Positions 1-4,904 of a DNA stretch of 5,395 nucleotides are shown here, piece after piece. The translations under genes and the position numbers were made by a program. The DNA lies in contig JAAXUU010000115.1 of assembly GCA_013335845.1 (NCBI GenBank), forward strand, positions 1-5,395, read 5' to 3'. Source of the stretch: Actinomycetota bacterium (GTDB lineage: Bacteria > Actinomycetota > Coriobacteriia > Coriobacteriales > RUG844). Below the pieces are notes generated by a model. That model searched no databases and was not told the DNA's origin. It saw only the letters and a list, made by a program, of their open reading frames with translations. The first letter of the stretch is position 1. Each line of letters begins with the position of its first letter.

Positions 1-20
1 CTTTGCTATCAGCCAGGTAA

Positions 21-50
21 GTATATCAGCTTGGATATACGTTTTTTACC
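21..50 (+). terminator. Possible plus-strand intrinsic terminator (hairpin plus T-run)
   Basis: GTATATC (21-27) and GATATAC (34-40) are perfect inverted repeats around a 6-base loop, followed by GTTTTTT. Flanking GGTAA (16-20) and TTACC (46-50) are also complementary. The T-run lies on the plus-strand side, so this would stop a plus-strand gene entering from the left and converging on the minus-strand operon. Read on the minus strand the hairpin lacks a U-tail, so it is a poor terminator for the operon. The stem is AT-rich, hence only moderate confidence; a 20-bp operator is the alternative. Confidence 0.4.
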
Positions 51-60
51 GAGAATATAT

Positions 61-261
61 CTACGTAGCATCGTGCAGGCTCTTGCCTGCCGTGTTAGTG
101 GTCCCAGGGATGAGAATCAACGAGTTACCGCATTTGATGCACACAGTTACGCCTTGCTCGTTGTCCGTACCACAAAGAACACACCTGGACAACAAGAATG
201 GCTTCGGCGCCTTGCCTTTGCAAAGACCGCAGTTAATGCAAGCGTACCCGCACTTGGCCAC
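61..261 (-). CDS. Small eight-cysteine protein (CxxxCxxCxxC module plus zinc ribbon), third gene of the enzyme operon
   Basis: Function unknown. The 66-residue product has two four-cysteine sets. C4, C8, C11 and C14 form CxxxCxxCxxC, the reverse spacing of a ferredoxin motif. C27, C30, C41 and C44 form a CxxC-x10-CxxC zinc ribbon. No signal peptide or membrane segment is visible. I chose the GTG at 261 because AGAGGAGG lies just upstream; an upstream in-frame GTG at 336 would place an ordinary Arg-rich stretch over the intercistronic hairpin and has no comparable ribosome site. It follows the ferredoxin gene by about 100 bp on the same strand, so it is probably co-transcribed. It might bind zinc, an iron-sulfur cluster or both, and could act as an electron carrier or a maturation factor for the enzyme; these roles are inference from position. 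The last residues are unstructured in appearance. Confidence 0.8.
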   Translation of the reverse strand: MAKCGYACINCGLCKGKAPKPFLLSRCVLCGTDNEQGVTVCIKCGNSLILIPGTTNTAGKSLHDAT

Positions 262-263
262 AG

Positions 264-273
264 CTCCTCCTCT
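264..273 (-). promoter_or_regulatory. Ribosome binding site that decides the GTG start at 261
   Basis: The minus strand reads AGAGGAGGAG directly before CTGTG, a near-perfect anti-SD match four to five bases from the GTG. It argues for the short form of the eight-cysteine protein over the longer reading frame beginning at 336. Confidence 0.75.
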
Positions 274-290
274 GGTTCGACTTTCCAATG

Positions 291-332
291 CGATAGACCT
301 CGGCAGCCGCAAGGCTGACCGAGGTCGTATCG
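291..332 (-). other. Long intercistronic stem-loop between the ferredoxin and eight-cysteine genes
   Basis: Three stem blocks pair in order: CGATA (291-295) with TATCG (328-332), GACCTCGG (296-303) with CCGAGGTC (319-326), and CAGCC (304-308) with GGCTG (313-317). The loop is four bases (309-312), and A318 and G327 are single-base bulges, giving 18 pairs. No T-run follows on either strand, so it is not a standard intrinsic terminator. In this position such hairpins commonly protect upstream mRNA from 3' exonucleases or lower expression of the next gene; which applies here is inference. Confidence 0.7.
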
Positions 333-360
333 TCACAGTGTACCTATCTGACGAACAATA

Positions 361-699
361 CTAGCGGCTGAAGATCGCCTTAGTATCCTTGTTTACCTTC
401 TTCGCAAGCTCCTCCATGGTTCCGTATACCATAACACCTGCTTGGCAGTGGTGTACGCATGTCGGTAGTTTCCCCGCTTCAACGCGAGTCGAGCAGAGGT
501 CGCACAGGCTGGTCGGAACAGGGATATGGTTGTACTCCCATTTCCCGTTCGAATTCTGACGCGGTCCGTCCTTGAGGATCTTGATACCGAAGTCACCTTT
601 CGGCATCTCGTGCTCTTTCTTACAAGCTACCTCACAGGCGTGACAGCCCGAGCAATATTCGTAGTCTATCAAAAGACCGTACTGTCCGTTATTCGCCAT
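361..699 (-). CDS. Two-cluster [4Fe-4S] electron-transfer subunit, mini-DmsB type
   Basis: Predicted electron-transfer partner of the molybdopterin enzyme encoded just upstream. The 112-residue protein has eight cysteines. C16, C19, C22 and C26 form CxxCxxCxxxC (YCSGCHACEVACK). C66, C69, C81 and C85 form CDLC-x11-CxxxC (GKLPTCVHHC). These correspond to the first and last cluster motifs of DmsB-type subunits, which pair with each other to hold two clusters; the two middle motifs are absent, so the protein is about half the usual DmsB length. The proline normally following the last cysteine is Gln86. There is no Tat signal or membrane helix, which implies a cytoplasmic location. The ATG at 699 has AGGAGG nine bases upstream, lying inside the last codons of the enzyme gene; the two genes overlap by 11 bp, so translational coupling is likely. 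Subunit assignment is confident; the electron donor is unknown. Confidence 0.93.
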   Translation of the reverse strand: MANNGQYGLLIDYEYCSGCHACEVACKKEHEMPKGDFGIKILKDGPRQNSNGKWEYNHIPVPTSLCDLCSTRVEAGKLPTCVHHCQAGVMVYGTMEELAKKVNKDTKAIFSR

Positions 700-3028
700 G
701 GGTGTAACCTCCTAAACGCGTGACTTGTTCTGTTGGCTGATGCTTGCTGTTCTCAGGCGTGCAAGAATAGACTTTTGCGATTCCGGACTTGATCGGAGCG
801 CCGTAGCCCGAATCTCCGTTCTGGCACATCGGGATAAGGTTGTTCGGGTTGCAATCGAACACTCCGAACAGACTCGGCTCCGCTGCCTCTTTCTCGGGGA
901 ACCACCAACCATGCTCCGTAGCGATGACGCGTGGGTCGAGGGTTTCGTCGAAACGCGCGATTTGACGCATACGGCCCAGGTCGTTTTCAATCCAGCACCA
1001 TGTACCGTCAGCGATACCGTACTTCGCAGCTGCTTCGGGATGGATATCGAAACGCGGCAACGGATGCAACTCGCGGCTGGTCGTATCCGCCTGACGCCAC
1101 TCCGAGTGGAAGAACTCGAAGGAACGCAGACCGGTCGTCAAGACAAAGGGGTATTTCTCGAAAAGTTCAGGAGTGGAATACGGACTTGTCGGAGGCTCTT
1201 TGTAGTACGGCAGTGGATCGTCGCCCCATGAAGCGAAGAGGGAGATGTAGAACTCATAACGACCGGTAGGGGTCATGAAACCGGGTAGGCCGTCAGGACG
1301 CAGAAGACCCTTTTCATACTTGAAGTAACGGTAGTCGCTGTAGTGCATACCCTTGTATTCGTTCTCAAGCGTCTCCATGGTAAAGCCGACATTGCCGACC
1401 TCCATACGCCAGTTCATGTAATCGCGCGGTTCCTGTACCCAATCAGGCCAGTTTTCAGGAGCAAGGCGATGTCCAAGGTCGATCATGATCTGTTCGTCTT
1501 CCTTGGCTTCATAGAAGGAGCTGCACTTGGTGAGCGAACGCATCGGATCGAACCAAACACGGATGCAGTCGCGCTCGTTGGACATTGCGCAAGGCAACAG
1601 AAGATCGGCGCAGGCGACGGCGGTCGGCGTCTTGAAGAGGTCGATGACAACTATGAAATCAACCTTGTTCTTGAGTGCACGATAAATACGGGGGGCATCT
1701 TGGCCCATGTTCGCAATCGGGTTGGAAGATTGGATCCAAAGCATGCGGACAGGTCGTGGCTCGCCGGTTTCGATGGCTTCCAGGATGGAGTCTGATTGAG
1801 AAGATGCCGTGAAGCCGTACTTCTTCAGAGGATACTTATCGTTGCCGAGACGCTTCTCGATCAAGCCGGGTTTGAGGTACTCGATACCGCTGTTGTAACC
1901 GAACTCCAAACCGCTGGCCTGGTCGATCAAGACGTTTCCGCCGGGATTGTCGATGTTACCGGTAACACCGGCGAGACATGCGATGGCCTGAGCGGTTACG
2001 GTACCGATTTGGGACATATCGACCGCAAGGCCCCATTGGATGGAGGAAGGATGTGCCTTAGCGTAGAATCGAGCGGCTTCGATCAAGAGGTCCTTGTCGA
2101 TCCAGCATATCTCTGCGACCTTCTCGGGTGTATATTCCTGGACGCGTTCAACTAGTGCGTCATAACCATAGGTCCACTTATCGATGAAATCGTGGTCGAC
2201 AAGATCCTCGTTGATGATGACGTTCAGCATACCAAGGGCCAAAGCAGCGTCGGTACCAGGGCGCAGGCGCAACCAATACTTGGCCTTTGCAGCCATCCAC
2301 GTGAGCTTCGGGTCGATTACGACAAGTTCCGAGCCGCGCTTTTGAGCTTCGACGATCCAGTGACCGAGGAATGCATCGGCGTTGTTGATTACCGGGTTTG
2401 TACCCCAGATAACGATGCACTCGGGGCGCTGCCAGTCCGGATCCTCTTCATAACGTGTTGCTCTGAACTGCGACATATCGGCAACCCACTGGTTACCCAT
2501 CATGACATAGCAAATCGCCGTACGGGGCAACATGCAGGAGTCACCTGATAAGAAGCAGAGCGTCAAGTCAGGTCCGCCGAAGTTTGCATACTGGTTGTGG
2601 GCGATAACCTGGGATACGTTACGGCCGGTGCCGATCATGGAAATGATAGACTCAGGACCGGATTCTTTCTGGAACTGGCGTACCTTCTCTTCGATGATGT
2701 CATAGGCCTCGTCCCAAGAGACGCGCTCCCATTTGTCCTCGCCGCGCTCGCCGACGCGCTTCATGGGATACTTGAGACGATCGGCATGGTTCACAAGTTC
2801 AGGCAGTTCAAGGCAACGCATGCACAGACGACCTTGGGTCATGGGGCTGTTGGGATCACCCTCGGTCTTCACCAGTTTGCCGTCTTTATCGGTATAGAAG
2901 ATGATCTGACAACCTTCGTGACACCCGGGACCGGACCACATGGTGGTACGAGTTGCCGTTAAATCGCCCTCTTGCCAATGTAATTGCTCTGGATAGAGGT
3001 CCATGTTGTACTCGTTGTTGTACTCCAT
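689..3028 (-). CDS. Cytoplasmic molybdopterin oxidoreductase, acetylene hydratase/hydroxytransferase-like (DMSO reductase superfamily)
   Basis: Catalytic subunit of 779 residues. An N-terminal Fe-S region has C36, C40, C69 and C72 (GCHEGC and GRLCMRC). Typical bis-MGD enzyme blocks follow: WERVSWDEA near 100-108, WGTNP at 208-212, the IDPK loop at 238-241 and RPGTDAALALGMLNVIINE near 256-274. The end matches the dinucleotide-binding domain (GDDPLPYYKEP, TTGLRS, SGIAKVYSC). From memory of Pelobacter acetylene hydratase the middle and end align clearly, and length is similar. Cys165 in GDSCMLPR is my candidate Mo/W ligand. There is no Tat signal, so it should be cytoplasmic. The ATG at 3028 is chosen because AAGGAGG lies eight bases upstream; the in-frame ATG at 3058 has no such site and would translate it. 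Related families include pyrogallol transhydroxylase and catechol dehydroxylases. Substrate and metal cannot be read from sequence. Confidence 0.93.
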   Translation of the reverse strand: MEYNNEYNMDLYPEQLHWQEGDLTATRTTMWSGPGCHEGCQIIFYTDKDGKLVKTEGDPNSPMTQGRLCMRCLELPELVNHADRLKYPMKRVGERGEDKWERVSWDEAYDIIEEKVRQFQKESGPESIISMIGTGRNVSQVIAHNQYANFGGPDLTLCFLSGDSCMLPRTAICYVMMGNQWVADMSQFRATRYEEDPDWQRPECIVIWGTNPVINNADAFLGHWIVEAQKRGSELVVIDPKLTWMAAKAKYWLRLRPGTDAALALGMLNVIINEDLVDHDFIDKWTYGYDALVERVQEYTPEKVAEICWIDKDLLIEAARFYAKAHPSSIQWGLAVDMSQIGTVTAQAIACLAGVTGNIDNPGGNVLIDQASGLEFGYNSGIEYLKPGLIEKRLGNDKYPLKKYGFTASSQSDSILEAIETGEPRPVRMLWIQSSNPIANMGQDAPRIYRALKNKVDFIVVIDLFKTPTAVACADLLLPCAMSNERDCIRVWFDPMRSLTKCSSFYEAKEDEQIMIDLGHRLAPENWPDWVQEPRDYMNWRMEVGNVGFTMETLENEYKGMHYSDYRYFKYEKGLLRPDGLPGFMTPTGRYEFYISLFASWGDDPLPYYKEPPTSPYSTPELFEKYPFVLTTGLRSFEFFHSEWRQADTTSRELHPLPRFDIHPEAAAKYGIADGTWCWIENDLGRMRQIARFDETLDPRVIATEHGWWFPEKEAAEPSLFGVFDCNPNNLIPMCQNGDSGYGAPIKSGIAKVYSCTPENSKHQPTEQVTRLGGYTHGE

Positions 3029-3035
3029 ACTTAAT

Positions 3036-3042
3036 CCTCCTT
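3036..3042 (-). promoter_or_regulatory. Ribosome binding site of the molybdopterin enzyme gene
   Basis: AAGGAGG on the minus strand sits seven to eight bases before the ATG at 3028. It lies inside the longer in-frame reading that starts at 3058, which is why the shorter start is preferred. Confidence 0.85.
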
Positions 3043-3187
3043 CAAATGTATACTTCAATCCTAACGTACCGACCTACACGAACGTGCTCCTGCAGACCTC
3101 CTCCCGCCATTTGAAATGTCAGACATTCCGCATGGTTCCATTCATTTCGACCTATTGCCGCCGAGCAACCCCTGATACTAGATGAGT

Positions 3188-3195
3188 GGATATGC
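3188..3195 (-). promoter_or_regulatory. Candidate regulator half-site GCATATCC in the operon leader
   Basis: The minus strand reads GCATATCC, identical to the first eight bases of the perfect inverted repeat in the regulator leader (4249-4242). The second half of the repeat is not recognisably conserved here, so this could be chance; it is listed because it occupies an equivalent place downstream of the twin promoter. Confidence 0.25.
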
Positions 3196-3202
3196 TTCGT
3201 TT

Positions 3203-3274
3203 CACTTTAGAATAGATGACTTCTTGAGCCATTTATATGTATGAATATCCAAATCGAAACGCCGAAAATATACG
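3203..3274 (-). promoter_or_regulatory. Promoter of the enzyme operon, twin of the regulator promoter
   Basis: On the minus strand this segment has CGTATA at the upstream edge, a TATAAAT -10 box at 3237-3231, and CTCAAGAA then CATCTAT just downstream. It aligns without gaps to 4346-4275 at 53 of 72 positions, including all of CATATAAAT and CTCAAGAA. The hexamer about 17 bases upstream of the -10 (GTTTCG) is a poor -35, which suggests dependence on an activator. The expected start of transcription is near 3224, giving a leader of about 195 nt. Confidence 0.65.
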
Positions 3275-3338
3275 ATTCTTCCAATAGAGGATACGTCGGT
3301 TTGACGAAAGATGATTCCGGAAAATTCGAAAGAATAAG

Positions 3339-3387
3339 GAAGGTCGTTTCGGGTTGCCCAAGGCACCCGTCGGGACGAGCGGCCTTC
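3339..3387 (-). terminator. Likely terminator of the regulator gene
   Basis: GAAGGTCG (3339-3346) pairs with CGGCCTTC (3380-3387) through one G-U wobble. A second stem inside pairs GGGT (3351-3354) with ACCC (3365-3368), then GCC with GGC around a CAA loop. On the minus strand the hairpin is followed by CTTATTCTTT, a U-rich tail, and it lies between the regulator stop and the operon promoter. The distance of about 170 nt from the stop codon is long, which lowers confidence; on the plus strand only TTT follows. Confidence 0.5.
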
Positions 3388-3489
3388 TTTGAAACTGTAT
3401 GTAAATTATGAGGGAAATGCAGATAGTAAACGAAGATTCACACTGGTAATCACATGCGTATTTTCATAGATCGGGAAGCGTTTTTGGGA

Positions 3490-3504
3490 TTGGCCCGAGG
3501 CCAA
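3490..3504. repeat. Perfect 6-3-6 inverted repeat downstream of the regulator gene
   Basis: TTGGCC, a CGA spacer and GGCCAA form a perfect inverted repeat 56 bases past the regulator stop codon. No T-run follows on either strand, so it is not a standard intrinsic terminator. It could be a small transcript hairpin or a protein-binding site. Confidence 0.45.
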
Positions 3505-3559
3505 CTGAAAGTAAACGGAGGTAGTTCCGGTGCCTATCGCTCCAGTCTATAGCGTTTGT

Positions 3560-4186
3560 CTAACCCGCAAGTAAGCTATCTTCAAATAGATCGATGAGCG
3601 CCCGCCGCGAGTGGACATCGGTCTTTTGGTAGATGTTGTAGATATGGCATTTGGCTGTGCTCGGTGATATATAGAGGGTGTCGCTTACGTAGTTCGCATC
3701 CCGTCCTTTTGCGAGCATGAGCAATACCTCCGTCTCGCGCTCGGAAAGACCATAGCGACCTTTCATCGTCTCAGCCCTCTGTTTGAGTCCGAGTTCTTCC
3801 GCAGCGCGGATGTCCGCCTCTATCGGAGCATCACCCATGGTAAGCCCAATTGTGACCTGGTGCTTGGTGCTGGATTCACTCGGTTGGCAGATCTGTGCCA
3901 TCTCGGCAGCATCGATGCTCACAACGAACGAAGCGCTTCGAAACTTGCCGAGAAAGAATGCTATGCAGGCAGTCGACAGAAGAGGGATGAGAAGAAGAGT
4001 GACAGCCACCACTATGTCCACATTATAGCAACGGACAAGCAGGACGGCTGCTATGGACAGCCAAAAGAATATTGTGGCGCCGACGATTATGAGAGAGGAC
4101 GCCTTACCCGACATATCGGGCGTCGGGAACGCTTTCGCCTTACCCTGAAGCGCCGCAATACGGACGTTCTCATTTTTGTGAAACAC
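3560..4186 (-). CDS. Membrane-tethered LuxR-family transcriptional regulator (two membrane helices plus HTH)
   Basis: A 208-residue DNA-binding regulator. Residues about 30-51 (SSLIIVGATIFFWLSIAAVL) and 56-80 are hydrophobic helices, followed by a soluble linker of some 60 residues and a LuxR/GerE helix-turn-helix at 146-203 beginning GLSERETEVLLMLAKG and ending KTDVHSRRALIDLFE. With two helices both ends should face the cytoplasm, so the HTH can reach DNA while anchored. Eggerthellaceae often carry larger multi-helix transporter-like LuxR proteins beside respiratory and dehydroxylase genes; this looks like a minimal version with only the last helices. I place the start at the GTG at 4186, six bases after AGGAGG; an upstream in-frame GTG at 4255 lacks a ribosome site and lies across an inverted repeat. 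Its promoter matches that of the enzyme operon, so autoregulation plus control of the operon is likely. The signal sensed is unknown. Confidence 0.88.
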   Translation of the reverse strand: MFHKNENVRIAALQGKAKAFPTPDMSGKASSLIIVGATIFFWLSIAAVLLVRCYNVDIVVAVTLLLIPLLSTACIAFFLGKFRSASFVVSIDAAEMAQICQPSESSTKHQVTIGLTMGDAPIEADIRAAEELGLKQRAETMKGRYGLSERETEVLLMLAKGRDANYVSDTLYISPSTAKCHIYNIYQKTDVHSRRALIDLFEDSLLAG

Positions 4187-4192
4187 TACCGA

Positions 4193-4198
4193 CCTCCT
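4193..4198 (-). promoter_or_regulatory. Ribosome binding site deciding the regulator's GTG start
   Basis: AGGAGG on the minus strand is followed by a six-base spacer and GTG at 4186. It is the best start signal for this reading frame and removes 23 residues from the longest possible protein. Confidence 0.8.
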
Positions 4199-4227
4199 GG
4201 TGATAGTACTCCGAGATAACTCGTTAT

Positions 4228-4247
4228 ATATCCGAATAATCGGATAT
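4228..4247. promoter_or_regulatory. 20-bp inverted repeat, candidate operator for the LuxR-type regulator
   Basis: ATATCCGAATAATCGGATAT has perfect 8-bp arms around a 4-bp spacer. Twenty-base dyads are the usual size of LuxR-family sites. It lies between the regulator promoter and its start codon, about 50 bases downstream of the expected transcription start, where binding would repress or a transcript hairpin would form. Assignment to this regulator is inference. Confidence 0.5.
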
Positions 4248-4274
4248 GCCGGCACCTCGGCTTTGGCATCATCG

Positions 4275-4346
4275 TATTTCAGGATAGATGTTTTCTTGAG
4301 ATATTTATATGGGTGAATTGCCCAAACAAATCGATGAAACTATACG
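4275..4346 (-). promoter_or_regulatory. Promoter of the regulator gene, twin of the operon promoter
   Basis: The minus strand carries CGTATA at 4346-4341, TATAAAT at 4309-4303, CTCAAGAA at 4300-4293 and CATCTAT at 4290-4284, in the same register as the enzyme operon promoter. TCGATTTG also occurs in both but shifted by five bases. The position 17 bases above the -10 (GATTTG) is a weak -35. The expected leader is about 110 nt. Confidence 0.65.
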
Positions 4347-4534
4347 TTTTTCACAACTACTATAATCGCTATTGTTCCATCAATGCCGTTCTGATACTCC
4401 CCAAGGCGCCTCATTTGTCAGGGGTGATTCTTATAAGGGATTGATATTGGTATACAATAATGCGAGTCGATCAATATTCTTGAACTCAGAAGAATCATGT
4501 CCGTAGGGGATGTCGCCGGATACAAGGAGCAACC

Positions 4535-4729
4535 ATGGAAACCGAACCTGATAAGAAGGATAAGAAGCCGGTGAAATATAGCGACGACGAAAAGCTTGTG
4601 AAGAAGAGTGATTCCGAGCCCCCTGTGGATCCGCCTGTCTGCGCCGCATGTGAGGATGACGACGGATACGACCCCTACTCCGATCGTCGCGAAAGCGAGC
4701 GTCTATTCGAGCGCGATCCCTGGCGCTAG
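4535..4729 (+). CDS. Small, highly charged hypothetical protein
   Basis: I do not recognise this 64-residue product. Its first half is lysine- and aspartate-rich (DKKDKKPVKYSDDEKLVKK), followed by a proline-rich turn with a single CxxC at C36 and C39 (PPVCAACEDDDGYDPYSD) and an arginine/glutamate-rich end finishing ERDPWR. It has no hydrophobic segment, so it should be soluble and probably largely disordered. AAGGAG lies five to six bases before the ATG, and the reading is clean to a TAG, which supports translation despite the small size. One CxxC could hold metal only as a dimer. It is transcribed away from the regulator and towards the LemA-type gene; whether it shares a transcript with the latter is unclear because a repeat array and a possible promoter intervene. 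Confidence 0.72.
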   Translation: METEPDKKDKKPVKYSDDEKLVKKSDSEPPVDPPVCAACEDDDGYDPYSDRRESERLFERDPWR

Positions 4730-4736
4730 ATAACAA

Positions 4737-4795
4737 CCCGGATAATCCCGGATGTTCCTAGGTAATCCTAGGTTATCCTAGGTTATCCGGTAAAT
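4737..4795. repeat. Array of five 10-bp units in exact register, plus a degenerate sixth
   Basis: Units start at 4737, 4747, 4757, 4767 and 4777: CCCGGATAAT, CCCGGATGTT, CCTAGGTAAT, CCTAGGTTAT, CCTAGGTTAT. A 9-base CCGGTAAAT follows at 4787. Three contain the self-complementary CCTAGG, and CCGGATAA (4738-4745) is a perfect inverted match to TTATCCGG (4783-4790), so the array can also fold. There is no T-run behind it, so a plain intrinsic terminator is unlikely. The 10-bp period puts every unit on one face of the helix, as in cooperative protein-binding arrays. Confidence 0.75.
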
Positions 4796-4822
4796 CCGAC
4801 CGAAAACGATTTGCAAACGCAC

Positions 4823-4852
4823 GTGTCACGCTATTGTTATTATGACTATACT
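4823..4852 (+). promoter_or_regulatory. Possible promoter of the LemA-type gene
   Basis: TATACT (4847-4852) is a good -10 and GTGTCA (4823-4828) a partial -35 with an 18-base spacing. An alternative -35, TTGCAA at 4811-4816, has no equally good partner. A perfect 6-1-6 palindrome (4859-4871) falls at the expected start of transcription. Confidence 0.35.
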
Positions 4853-4858
4853 GATTTT

Positions 4859-4871
4859 GAGAAAATTTCTC
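4859..4871. promoter_or_regulatory. Perfect palindrome at the expected LemA-gene transcription start
   Basis: GAGAAA, A, TTTCTC form a perfect 13-bp dyad seven bases beyond the TATACT box. A repressor site overlapping +1 is one reading; a chance AT-rich palindrome is the other. Confidence 0.3.
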
Positions 4872-4904
4872 GTATGTGCTGGTGTTCCTCGAAGGGAGAA
4901 GTCC

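Larger units (their letters stand above)
3029..3559. other. Intergenic region between the enzyme operon and the regulator gene (531 bp)
   Basis: No convincing gene is present. From right to left it holds a perfect inverted repeat TTGGCC-CGA-GGCCAA (3490-3504), a terminator-like hairpin (3339-3387), the enzyme operon promoter (3203-3274) and a leader of roughly 190-200 nt. The leader contains an ATATCC half-site (3188-3193), a perfect 13-bp palindrome AATGTCAGACATT (3115-3127), a second AG-rich SD-like run (near 3097-3105) with no start codon at usable distance, and the true ribosome site. The long leader could carry post-transcriptional control, but I recognise no known riboswitch. Confidence 0.7.
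4187..4534. other. Divergent promoter region between the regulator gene and the small charged-protein gene (348 bp)
   Basis: No gene is supported here. The left part is the regulator's leader with the 20-bp inverted repeat (4228-4247) and its promoter (4275-4346) on the minus strand. The right part should hold the plus-strand promoter of the small CDS at 4535. Candidates are TTATAA (4431-4436) with TACAAT (4453-4458) at a 16-base spacing, or TTGTCA at 4415-4420, which has no well-placed -10; neither is convincing. Confidence 0.6.

Noticed and set aside
1..46. A third copy of the twin promoter near the left edge (AAAAACGTATA on the minus strand matches the regulator promoter)
   Set aside because: The match ends after 11 bases; the positions where ATTCA and TATAAAT should fall do not agree.
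31..364. Plus-strand open frames of 93-95 codons over the eight-cysteine gene
   Set aside because: They overlap the minus-strand gene and the intercistronic hairpin and have no recognisable content.
725..2962. Several long plus-strand open frames (725-1231, 1343-1795, 1796-2155, 2192-2548, 2597-2962)
   Set aside because: All lie antisense to the molybdopterin enzyme gene, show no family motifs and have no good ribosome sites; they are by-products of its codon pattern.
689..3028. Tat-exported enzyme
   Set aside because: No twin-arginine motif or hydrophobic leader is present before the first cysteine pair.
3029..3058. Earlier ATG at 3058 for the molybdopterin enzyme
   Set aside because: The extra ten residues would be encoded by the ribosome binding site itself, and no site precedes 3058.
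4431..4736. 101-codon minus-strand frame opposite the small charged protein
   Set aside because: It is arginine-rich shadow sequence without a ribosome site; the plus-strand frame has a clean AAGGAG and start.
4738..4790. Repeat array read as an ordinary intrinsic terminator for the small charged-protein gene
   Set aside because: The stem CCGGATAA/TTATCCGG exists but is followed by TAAATCCG, with no T-run, and the 10-bp register is not explained by a hairpin.
4737..4795. CRISPR-like array
   Set aside because: Units are 10 bp and directly adjacent; there are no spacers or cas genes.
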